Shown: positions 1 through 6,150 of the stretch, in pieces
Numbering within the stretch: position 1 is the stretch's first letter
Layout of the letters: every line of letters starts with the position of its first letter
Assembly: GCA_024280815.1 (NCBI GenBank)
Contig: JAJRPL010000418.1
Coordinates: 1 to 6,150, forward strand
Direction: 5' to 3'
DNA length: 6,150 nt
Source of the DNA: Bacteroidota bacterium
Lineage (GTDB): Bacteria; Bacteroidota; Bacteroidia; Flavobacteriales; Flavobacteriaceae
Position numbers and translations under genes: made by a program
The notes under the pieces: model-generated
Told to the model about the DNA's origin: nothing
The model's input: the letters and a program-made list of their open reading frames with translations, nothing else
Database searches by the model: none

Positions 1-244
1 TGTGGCAGGTGCAATACAATCTTATGACCTTCCTGATCTTATGGCCAATATGAAAACAGGAAAACTTATGATTTTTGACCCTGTAAATGCAAAAGGGATT
101 AAACCAACAAAAGAAGAGCTTGATAAAACATATGCTTTTCCTGAAAAAATTTTAAATACATCAAAGAACCAAAAAAGGTTTTGGTTATATGAAGACGCTT
201 CTCAAAAAGAGTTGTTGAAACACTTATTATACTGGCTTGAATAG
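1..244 (+). CDS. C-terminal fragment of a probable alpha/beta-hydrolase (acetyl-xylan-esterase-like) protein
   Basis: Only the last 80 or so codons are present; the frame is open to the left edge and stops at TAG 242-244. The GTG at position 2 is simply the first start-like codon in view and is unlikely to be the real start. The visible protein begins AGAIQSYDLPDLMANM and continues with KLMIFDPVNAKG. From memory this matches the C-terminal part of bacterial prolyl-oligopeptidase/acetyl-esterase-like hydrolases, where a 'YDLPDL..A' stretch precedes a hydrophobic strand ending in 'NPVDA.G'. In that strand this protein has PVNA, with Asn where I recall Asp as common. The nucleophile region lies outside the window, so activity cannot be judged. 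The tail ending LLKHLLYWLE looks like a terminal helix. The next gene starts 19 bases after the stop, so the two are probably co-transcribed. Assignment to a polysaccharide deacetylase or esterase role is inference from these short motifs and the neighbours. Confidence 0.55.
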   Translation, partial: VAGAIQSYDLPDLMANMKTGKLMIFDPVNAKGIKPTKEELDKTYAFPEKILNTSKNQKRFWLYEDASQKELLKHLLYWLE

Positions 245-263
245 CTAAAAACCAAGTAAACAA

Positions 264-3200
264 ATGAAATCAAAAATAAATCAACAACTTCAAGAAGTTC
301 CTTATTTTAAATTTATTTATGCTTTAATACTATTCTCTCTAATCTTTAGCTCTTGCAAAAAAGAAATAAAGAAAGATTTTAAATTATATCGAACCGTTTT
401 ATCAGAGGAAAGTGGAATTGAATTTGGTAATTACCTTACTGTAACCGAAAAACTTAATTTTTTTAAGTATAAATATTTCTATAATGGTGCGGGTGTTGCA
501 GTAGGTGATATTAATAATGATGGCTTACAAGATATCTTTTTTGCAGGAAATATGGAAAGTAATAAGCTATACCTCAATAAAGGAAACCTACACTTTGAAG
601 ATATAACTAATAATGCAGGAATACAGAATGATAGGAAATGGCATATGGGAGTTAGTATGGCAGATGTGAATGGAGATGGGTTTTTAGATATCTATGTTTC
701 TGTAGCTGGTTCGAGTGACATGCAACGTAATAATTTACTTTACATTAATAATCAAGATAATACATTTACTGAATCTGCAACTCAAAGAGGTGTTTCTTGT
801 AATGGGTACAGCTATCAATCTACTTTTTTTGATTATGATAAAGATGGAGATTTAGATTTGTTTATTGCAAATTACCCTCCTTCAAAGTTTTATAATCCCC
901 CCACGTACTATCGTAAAAAAATGGATAGTGTTGAAGATGGCGATACAGATTTATTATATGAAAACGATGGTAAAGGATTTTTTAAAGATGTTACAAAAGC
1001 CTCAAAGCTAAGCTCTTATGGGCTATCATTAGGTGTTGTTGTAAGTGATTTAAATAATGATAATTTGTCTGATTTATATGTTTCAAATGATTTTTTTTCA
1101 CCAGATTATATGTATTTTAATAATGGAGATAAGACTTTTAAGGATCAAATTAGAAAAACAACCAAACATTTTTCATTTTATGGAATGGGAGTAGATGTTG
1201 CAGATTTTAATAATGATGGGTTGATGGATATCATACAAGCGGAAATGAATCCGTCTGATAATTTCAGGTCAAAATCAAATATGGGAAGCATGAATACTTC
1301 ATTATTCAAAGAGGCCGTTGATTTAAAATTCCATTATCAGTATATGCAAAATAGCCTACAAGTAAATCAAGGTATACATGAAAATGGCTTGCCTTTTTTT
1401 AGTGAAATTTCGAGAATGGCAGAGATTTCTTCAACAGACTGGAGTTGGGCACCATTATTTATCGATATGGATAATGACGGTTGGAAAGATATTTTTATTA
1501 CAAACGGAATTAGAAAAGATATCAATAATAAAGATTTTTTTGCTAAAACTACTAAACCAAAATTTTTGGCAAGATACAAGAGTATTATAGATTTGGTAAA
1601 AGACATTCCTCAAAGTAGAATAGCTAATAATGCCTATAAAAACAACAATACACTCAAGTTTAAAGATGTCTCAAAAGAATGGGGGCTTGATTTTTCTGGA
1701 TTTTCCAATGGGGCTGCATATAGTGATTTAGATAATGATGGAGATTTAGATATTATTATAAACAATATTGATGATAAAGCTTTAATATTTGAAAACAGAT
1801 CAAGTGACTATACAGAGAACAGATACCTAAGATTTAAGTTTAAAGGACAGCCTCATAATTCTTTTGGATTGGGAGCTAAAGTTGAATTAAATTATAATAA
1901 TATGCTCCAAATTCAAGAACTTACATTGACAAGAGGTTATTTATCTTCTGTTGAACCTATTCTTCATTTTGGAACAGGAAAAATAGAAAAAATTGCTAAC
2001 GTAAAAATTGTTTGGCCAGATGGGAATGAACAAGAGTTAGAAAATGTTAAAACAAATCAATTATTGACTATAGATTACAAGAATTCTAAGCCTCCAAACC
2101 CTATACAAAAGAGCGTTACTACTAAAATTTTGACAGAGATTTATAAAGGAGAACAAAGTTTATTTAAACATATTGAAAATGAACATGATGATTATAAAGA
2201 TGAACCATTACTACCACATAGTACATCTCAATATGGTCCTAGTCTAGCTGTGGGTGATATTAATGGAGATGGATTAGACGATTTTTTTATTGGAGGTGCA
2301 AAAGGATATAAAGGAAATGTTTTTATTCAAACCCCTAAAGGTGATTTTGAATATTTAAGTGGGCCATGGGAGAAAGATAAAGATTATGAAGATATGGGAG
2401 CTACCTTTTTTGATGCAGATATGGATGGTGATCTTGACCTTTACATAGTAAGTGGAGGAAATGAATTTCAAGAAAATTCTACAATGCTTAGTGATAGATT
2501 ATATATCAATCAAGGAAATAGTAAATTCAATAAATCATTAAAAGCCCTTCCAAAAATTTTTAGCAGTGGCTCATGTGTTGTTCCTATAGATTATGATAAA
2601 GATGGTGATATGGATTTATTTGTTGGAGGTCGAATATTACCAGGCCAATATCCGCTTCCACCCCGAAGTTATATATTGGAAAATATTAGTGAAAAAAATA
2701 AAATAGAATTTAAGGATGTAACCAAAAAAATAGCCATTGATTTACTTAATCCTGGTTTAGTTACATCTGCCGTAGCAACAGATTTTGATAAAGATGGAGA
2801 TTTAGATTTGGTTGTTGTTGGTGAATGGATGCCTATTTCATTTTTTGCAAACGATAATGGTGTTTTTAATAATGTAACTAAAAAATATAACATGGAAAGT
2901 ACTACCGGATGGTGGTCTAGTATTCTGGTTGCTGATTTTGATAAAGACGGTGATCAAGAAATTGTAGTAGGTAATTTAGGTTTAAATTATAAATATAAAG
3001 CTTCTAAAGAAGAAACATTCGATATCTATGCTCACGACTATGATAAAAATGGAAAGTTAGATATTGTACTGGGTTATTTTGATAAAGGAGTTCAGTACCC
3101 GGTGAGGGGTAGGCAATGCTCTTCTGAACAAATACCCTCATTGACAAAAAAATTTAGAAATTATACCGATTTTGCTAATGCTACCCTAGCAGATGTTTAT

Positions 3201-3614
3201 ACCGAAGCAGCTTTAAAAGAATCTGTTCATTATAAAGCAACTACTTTTTCAAGTGTTTATCTTGATAATTTGGGAAACGGAGAAATGAAAATTAGTAATT
3301 TACCTGAATCTGCACAAATATCAAGTATCAACGGAATGATAGCGGGTGATTTTAACAAAGATGGAAATCTAGATATTATTACGGTTGGTAATTTATTTGC
3401 GTCAGAAGTTGAAACTCCAAGAAATGATGCTTCTTATGGATTATTACTTAAAGGCAACGGAAAAGGTATTTTTAAAGCTGCTAATTATAGTGAAAGTGGT
3501 ATTTATGCCCCAGGTGATGCCAAAGCTTTATCATTTATAAAAGGAAGATTGAAAAATCTAATTTTAGTGGCTAATAATAATGAATCTTTGCAAGTATTTG
3601 AGGTCAATAATTAA
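264..3614 (+). CDS. Large VCBS/FG-GAP repeat surface lipoprotein with central ASPIC/UnbV domain
   Basis: The 1116-residue product has a lipoprotein signal (hydrophobic residues 17-30, lipobox IFSSC, lipidated Cys at 31). Fourteen Asp-rich DxDxDGxxD-type loops, the calcium sites of FG-GAP/VCBS blades, begin near residues 82, 134, 190, 262, 314, 401, 488, 665, 717, 776, 840, 891, 925 and 1029. Three are degenerate: DLNNDNLSD (Gly lost), DFDKDGDQE and DYDKNGKLD. Between the two sets, residues about 519-605 form an ASPIC/UnbV domain (GLGAKVEL, RGYLSS, LHFGTG, VKIVWPDG). The stretch at 945-970 (YPVRGRQCSSEQIP, then KFRNYTDFA) is also typical of this Bacteroidota family as I recall it. The natural reading is two seven-bladed propellers joined by the UnbV module, anchored to the outer membrane and probably facing outward. 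No catalytic residues are recognisable, so binding or scaffolding is likelier than an enzyme, but the function of the family is not established. The start is the first ATG ahead of the signal peptide; no Shine-Dalgarno is seen. About 1100 residues is a normal length for such proteins, so the gene looks intact. Confidence 0.9.
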   Translation: MKSKINQQLQEVPYFKFIYALILFSLIFSSCKKEIKKDFKLYRTVLSEESGIEFGNYLTVTEKLNFFKYKYFYNGAGVAVGDINNDGLQDIFFAGNMESNKLYLNKGNLHFEDITNNAGIQNDRKWHMGVSMADVNGDGFLDIYVSVAGSSDMQRNNLLYINNQDNTFTESATQRGVSCNGYSYQSTFFDYDKDGDLDLFIANYPPSKFYNPPTYYRKKMDSVEDGDTDLLYENDGKGFFKDVTKASKLSSYGLSLGVVVSDLNNDNLSDLYVSNDFFSPDYMYFNNGDKTFKDQIRKTTKHFSFYGMGVDVADFNNDGLMDIIQAEMNPSDNFRSKSNMGSMNTSLFKEAVDLKFHYQYMQNSLQVNQGIHENGLPFFSEISRMAEISSTDWSWAPLFIDMDNDGWKDIFITNGIRKDINNKDFFAKTTKPKFLARYKSIIDLVKDIPQSRIANNAYKNNNTLKFKDVSKEWGLDFSGFSNGAAYSDLDNDGDLDIIINNIDDKALIFENRSSDYTENRYLRFKFKGQPHNSFGLGAKVELNYNNMLQIQELTLTRGYLSSVEPILHFGTGKIEKIANVKIVWPDGNEQELENVKTNQLLTIDYKNSKPPNPIQKSVTTKILTEIYKGEQSLFKHIENEHDDYKDEPLLPHSTSQYGPSLAVGDINGDGLDDFFIGGAKGYKGNVFIQTPKGDFEYLSGPWEKDKDYEDMGATFFDADMDGDLDLYIVSGGNEFQENSTMLSDRLYINQGNSKFNKSLKALPKIFSSGSCVVPIDYDKDGDMDLFVGGRILPGQYPLPPRSYILENISEKNKIEFKDVTKKIAIDLLNPGLVTSAVATDFDKDGDLDLVVVGEWMPISFFANDNGVFNNVTKKYNMESTTGWWSSILVADFDKDGDQEIVVGNLGLNYKYKASKEETFDIYAHDYDKNGKLDIVLGYFDKGVQYPVRGRQCSSEQIPSLTKKFRNYTDFANATLADVYTEAALKESVHYKATTFSSVYLDNLGNGEMKISNLPESAQISSINGMIAGDFNKDGNLDIITVGNLFASEVETPRNDASYGLLLKGNGKGIFKAANYSESGIYAPGDAKALSFIKGRLKNLILVANNNESLQVFEVNN
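831..860 (+). repeat. Copy 1 of a 30-base internal repeat (calcium-loop codons)
   Basis: This segment encodes residues 190-199, the DYDKDGDLD loop of the third blade. It matches 2781-2810 at 29 of 30 bases; the single difference is A versus T at the fifth base (Tyr versus Phe codon). The last 24 bases are identical, including synonymous positions. Confidence 0.75.
2781..2810 (+). repeat. Copy 2 of a 30-base internal repeat (calcium-loop codons)
   Basis: This segment encodes residues 840-849, the DFDKDGDLD loop in the second propeller half. It is the partner of 831-860 in the same gene and orientation, about 1.95 kb apart. Similarity at DNA level does not extend clearly beyond the loop, which fits strong protein constraint plus a uniform codon bias as well as recent copying. 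Confidence 0.75.
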
Positions 3615-3913
3615 GTTTAATTTCAATATTAATGACCTTTTCAAAGGTTTCATTACTGTTAAACTCACAATGAGTAAAAACGTTCTTAAAAAGTAGTGAT
3701 GAGATCTATTAAACTAGAATTTTTCTTTTATTTTTCGTTTTTTTTCTCTATTATTGTTAGTTAGCAGTAGTTCATTAAGCTATGATTGAATTGGCTAATT
3801 TATAACTACCTAAAGAATTTGGATCTTGATTCTTTTTTTATATTAAGATTAGCTATAAATTTTTATAAAAAGTAAAATTACATTTATTATAACCTATTAA
3901 TTTTCAATCAAAT
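3615..3913. other. Non-coding gap with stem-loop, T-rich tract and tiny ORFs
   Basis: About 300 bases separate the lipoprotein gene from the glycosidase-like gene. It holds a stem-loop at 3630-3655 and a T-rich tract at 3720-3749 (24 of 30 bases T). Two very short reading frames are present: 3670-3696 (MSKNVLKK) and 3699-3764 (MRSIKLEFFFYFSFFFSIIVS), the latter shaped like a signal peptide that stops at once. The last 70 bases are very AT-rich. A promoter for the downstream gene is expected here given the gap, but I find no good match to the Bacteroidota pattern (TTTG, then about 20 bases, then TAnnTTTG). No RNA gene is recognised. Confidence 0.6.
3630..3655 (+). terminator. Stem-loop after the lipoprotein gene, possible transcription end
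   Basis: The arms are TAATGACCTTT and AAAGGTTTCATTA around a two-base TC centre. The inner ACCTTT/AAAGGT pairs perfectly and the outer TAATG/CATTA pairs after a two-base TT bulge. It begins 16 bases after the TAA of the upstream gene, where a terminator or a 3'-end-protecting hairpin would be expected. The stem is AT-rich and no run of T follows it directly, so it is not a classical intrinsic terminator. Function is inferred from position only. Confidence 0.4.
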
Positions 3914-5461
3914 ATGACCAATTTCATTAAAGAAAATCTATTATTTAGTATTGTATTATCATTTATCTTATTAGGAAATAGTATTGATTTGAGTGCACAA
4001 CATCATCCAGAAGGTACCATTAAAGTATACCCTGTTGAAAGTAATGAATTATTGTTAAACCCAGGTATTGGCTTTACAACATTTCAACGTTTCAATGGAG
4101 ATACTTTAAACTCTAAACATAAATGGACAGAGGGTTTTCCTATTGAATATCAGGCATTTGATGGTGATTTAACCAATAAAAATTATCCGCAAACAACTAT
4201 TGCTTACTTCCGTGTAAATTGGCGTTTTTTGGAAACAGGTCCTGGGGTTTATAATTGGGAAATGATTGATAAAGCACTAAAAACAGCTGCAGACAGAGGT
4301 CAAACATTAATGTTGCGTATTTCTCCATATGAAGGAGTTGAAGATAGAGATGTGCCTTTATGGTATCGTAAATTAACAGGAGAGAAAAAATCTAAAAAAG
4401 TAAGAAAATGGGAGACAGATCCAGAAAATCCAGCCTATGTTAAATATTTTGGTGGCATGATAGCTGCCATGGGACAAAGGTATGATGGGCATCCTGATCT
4501 TGAATCTGTAGATGTATCTTTTATTGGACATTGGGGTGAGGGAACTGGTACGCATTTGCTTACTGATAAAACGCGAATAGCACTTGTTAACTCCTATTTA
4601 GACAATTTTAAAAAAACTCATTTACTCTTCCAACCTCTAAATGGTGATGCACCAAATCCGGAAGTGCTAGTAAAGGGTACAAATATTGCTGCATACTGGC
4701 CTGATGGCACGAATAATGGGACAGGATCAAGAATGCGACATTTAGGTTGGAGAATTGATTGCTTAGGAGATATGAACTTTTGGCCTCAGTATGATTTTAC
4801 CCATATGATGGACGTCTACCCAGAAGATATTATAAGAAGTGGTATGAAAGATGCTTGGAAAAAAACACCTATAGCAATGGAGATTTGTGGTACTTTTTTT
4901 AGATGGATGGAAAAACAAAAATATGATAAAAAAACAGTAGAATACATTTTTAATCAAGCTCTAAAATGGCATATTTCTTCATTTAATGCCAAAAGTTCGG
5001 CTGTTCCAAAAGAATGGGGGCCTTTGGTTGAGAAATGGTTAAAGAAAATGGGATATAGATTTGTATTGAGAAAGTTTACATATCCATCAGAAGTAAAACC
5101 TCAAGGACAACTCTTAATCACAACTTGGTGGGAAAATAAAGGAGTTGCTCCAATATATAAAGATTATACTTTTGCAATTCGTTTAAAAAATAAACAAAGA
5201 ACAGAGGTAATTACTACAAGTGCTAAAATAAAAAATTGGCTACCTGGAGATATTGTTTTTGATGAGAAATTATATTTACCTAAAGACATGCCAGAAGGAG
5301 ATTATCAACTAGAAATTGCCATTGTAGATCCAGTAGCACATTTACCGAGGGTTAAATTAGCAATAGAAGGTGTGACTAATGATGGGTGGTACAAAATGGG
5401 TACTATTAAATGTGATAAAAATGCAAAAGTAATGGTTAAAAATAAAAGTAGATTTCCTTAA
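3914..5461 (+). CDS. Secreted glycosidase-like TIM-barrel protein with C-terminal DUF4832-type beta-sandwich
   Basis: The 515-residue product has a signal peptide (hydrophobic residues 9-21, probable cleavage LSA|Q after residue 28) and no lipobox, so it should be periplasmic or secreted. Residues about 45-365 look like a (beta/alpha)8 barrel of the GH42/clan GH-A kind: LLLNPGIGF near the start, then AYFRVNWRFLE, a 'G.YNWE.ID.AL..A...GQ' stretch (residues 111-130) and LMLRISPYEG. In such barrels the acid/base and nucleophile are Glu at strand ends; the best candidates are Glu209 in SFIGHWGEG and Glu323 in PIAMEICGT, 114 residues apart. Residues about 370-500 look like a beta-sandwich, with ENKGVAPIYKDYTFAIRL and DYQLEIAIVDP, resembling DUF4832-containing proteins as I recall them. 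The substrate is unknown. The ATG at 3914 directly precedes the signal peptide; upstream is AT-rich without a Shine-Dalgarno. The gap before it suggests its own promoter; the next gene follows after 90 bases. A non-catalytic carbohydrate-binding role cannot be excluded. Confidence 0.7.
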   Translation: MTNFIKENLLFSIVLSFILLGNSIDLSAQHHPEGTIKVYPVESNELLLNPGIGFTTFQRFNGDTLNSKHKWTEGFPIEYQAFDGDLTNKNYPQTTIAYFRVNWRFLETGPGVYNWEMIDKALKTAADRGQTLMLRISPYEGVEDRDVPLWYRKLTGEKKSKKVRKWETDPENPAYVKYFGGMIAAMGQRYDGHPDLESVDVSFIGHWGEGTGTHLLTDKTRIALVNSYLDNFKKTHLLFQPLNGDAPNPEVLVKGTNIAAYWPDGTNNGTGSRMRHLGWRIDCLGDMNFWPQYDFTHMMDVYPEDIIRSGMKDAWKKTPIAMEICGTFFRWMEKQKYDKKTVEYIFNQALKWHISSFNAKSSAVPKEWGPLVEKWLKKMGYRFVLRKFTYPSEVKPQGQLLITTWWENKGVAPIYKDYTFAIRLKNKQRTEVITTSAKIKNWLPGDIVFDEKLYLPKDMPEGDYQLEIAIVDPVAHLPRVKLAIEGVTNDGWYKMGTIKCDKNAKVMVKNKSRFP

Positions 5462-5551
5462 AATTGATTCATTAATAAATATTCGCATATGAAATCTATT
5501 AGACCAGTACCTTTGTTATATAATACCGTACATTAAACTTATTTTTTTCAA

Positions 5552-6150
5552 TTGATAAAAATTAGATACTTACTTTATTTTACCATGGTTTTTGTTTTAT
5601 CATGTAGTAGCATTTTAAAAGAAGAAACAAAAAATGATAAATTTGACAATTCACAATGGACTCTTATAGGTCCAGGTGGAGGCGGTGGAACTTTTATTCC
5701 AACTTTTTCTTATAATAATATAAATAATTTTTTCATTCGTTGTGACATGACAGGAGCATATCACACTAGAGATGGAGGGAAATCATATAAGCAAATTAAC
5801 TTTTTTGATGGCTCTTATGCTTTTGCCTATGATCCATTAGACTCTACAACAATATATATTGGTTCAAAATCACTTCATAAATCCTCAAATGGAGGAAAAA
5901 CTTGGAAGAGAATTTTTCCTTTTAATAAAGATATTTTGAAAGAAACATTTATAGGAGACCATGCAGATTATAATTTTGTTACAACTGAAAAATCTTTGTA
6001 CTCTAAAATAAGCTCAATTTCAAGTAAAAATTCTAGAATTGAAAATATAAAAGTAGACCCTAACAATTCTCTAATTATTTATTTTAGTATTGACAATTAT
6101 TTTTTTTACAGCAATAATGGAGGTTCTTCATGGTCTAAAATAGAATTTAA
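5552..6150 (+). CDS. N-terminal part of a BNR/Asp-box (VPS10/GH74-like) propeller lipoprotein
   Basis: The frame is open from 5537 to the right edge, so the gene is cut by the window with about 199 codons visible. From a TTG start at 5552 the product begins MIKIRYLLYFTMVFVLSC, a fitting lipoprotein signal with the lipidated Cys at residue 18. An ATG at 5585 would leave only six residues before that Cys, and an ATG at 5489 is in frame but cut off by TAA 5534-5536, so TTG is preferred. The mature part reads WTLIGPGGGGGTFIP, then RCDMTGAYHTRDGGKSY, then FAYDPLDSTTIYIGS. Asp-box motifs (S-x-D-x-G-x-x-W type) occur near residues 72-79 (TRDGGKSY), 111-118 (SSNGGKTW) and close to the edge (SNNGGSSW). 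This pattern is typical of the sortilin/VPS10-like and GH74-like propellers of bacterial secreted proteins. Whether it is a glycosidase cannot be told from the visible part. Confidence 0.72.
   Translation, partial: MIKIRYLLYFTMVFVLSCSSILKEETKNDKFDNSQWTLIGPGGGGGTFIPTFSYNNINNFFIRCDMTGAYHTRDGGKSYKQINFFDGSYAFAYDPLDSTTIYIGSKSLHKSSNGGKTWKRIFPFNKDILKETFIGDHADYNFVTTEKSLYSKISSISSKNSRIENIKVDPNNSLIIYFSIDNYFFYSNNGGSSWSKIEF

Noticed and set aside
1367..1606. Minus-strand open frame of 79 codons inside the propeller lipoprotein gene
   Set aside because: It lies antisense to a well-supported coding frame with conserved repeats, and its product shows no recognisable motif. It is a shadow of the AT-rich sense codons.
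2669..2893. Minus-strand open frame of 74 codons inside the propeller lipoprotein gene
   Set aside because: It is antisense to conserved calcium-loop codons; its Ser/Lys-rich repeats are the reverse complement of the DxDKDGD motif.
3705..3749. Possible intrinsic terminator: TCTA/TAGA stem followed by a T-rich run
   Set aside because: The stem is only four A/T-rich pairs with a six-base loop, too weak for an intrinsic terminator. The T-rich run is interrupted by A, C and G.
3818..3863. Possible Bacteroidota promoter before the glycosidase-like gene (TTTG at 3818-3821, TAAATTTT at 3856-3863)
   Set aside because: The spacing of 34 bases between the elements is far from the usual 19-21, and the second element lacks the final G. 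In sequence this AT-rich the match is not meaningful.
4373..4957. Two minus-strand open frames inside the glycosidase-like gene (4373-4555 and 4763-4957)
   Set aside because: Both are antisense to a continuous coding frame, with no family motif and no start context; they are treated as shadows.
5466..5496. Possible hairpin GATTCAT/ATGAAATC after the glycosidase-like gene
   Set aside because: It needs a bulge and a 16-base loop, has an AT-rich stem of seven pairs, and no T run follows. Too weak to call a terminator.
5512..5548. Possible promoter before the Asp-box lipoprotein (TTTG at 5512-5515, TATTTTTT at 5540-5547)
   Set aside because: The spacer is 24 bases and the second element is not followed by G; it would also end only a few bases before the TTG start.

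Overview
The window is AT-rich DNA that reads as Bacteroidota, most likely a Flavobacteriia-type organism. The signs are a strong bias to A/T-ending codons, no Shine-Dalgarno sequences before the starts, lipoprotein signals with a Cys after a Ser-rich lipobox, a signal peptidase I site of the type '..LSA|Q', and a large VCBS/FG-GAP plus UnbV lipoprotein of a kind common in that phylum. All genes lie on the + strand. I see no tRNA, rRNA, CRISPR array, insertion sequence or phage gene.

Layout: (1) bases 1-244 hold the 3' end of a gene, probably an alpha/beta-hydrolase-type esterase. (2) 264-3614, only 19 bases further on, encodes a 1116-residue lipoprotein with fourteen Asp-rich calcium-loop motifs, seven on each side of an ASPIC/UnbV domain. 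(3) 3615-3913 is non-coding, with one stem-loop and a T-rich tract. (4) 3914-5461 encodes a 515-residue secreted protein with a TIM-barrel glycosidase-like body and a C-terminal beta-sandwich resembling DUF4832 proteins. (5) 5552-6150 is the 5' part of a lipoprotein with BNR/Asp-box repeats of the VPS10/GH74-like propeller class. It runs off the window and has no good ATG start.

All four proteins are, or probably are, exported, and their families (esterase-like, surface propeller lipoprotein, glycosidase-like barrel, Asp-box propeller) suit extracellular polysaccharide or glycoconjugate breakdown. The simplest reading is the edge of a carbohydrate-utilisation locus. No SusC, SusD, regulator or sulfatase gene lies in the window, so this rests on gene content alone. 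I found no clearly new system. The best leads are the uncharacterised glycosidase-like protein and the symmetrical 7+7 propeller lipoprotein.
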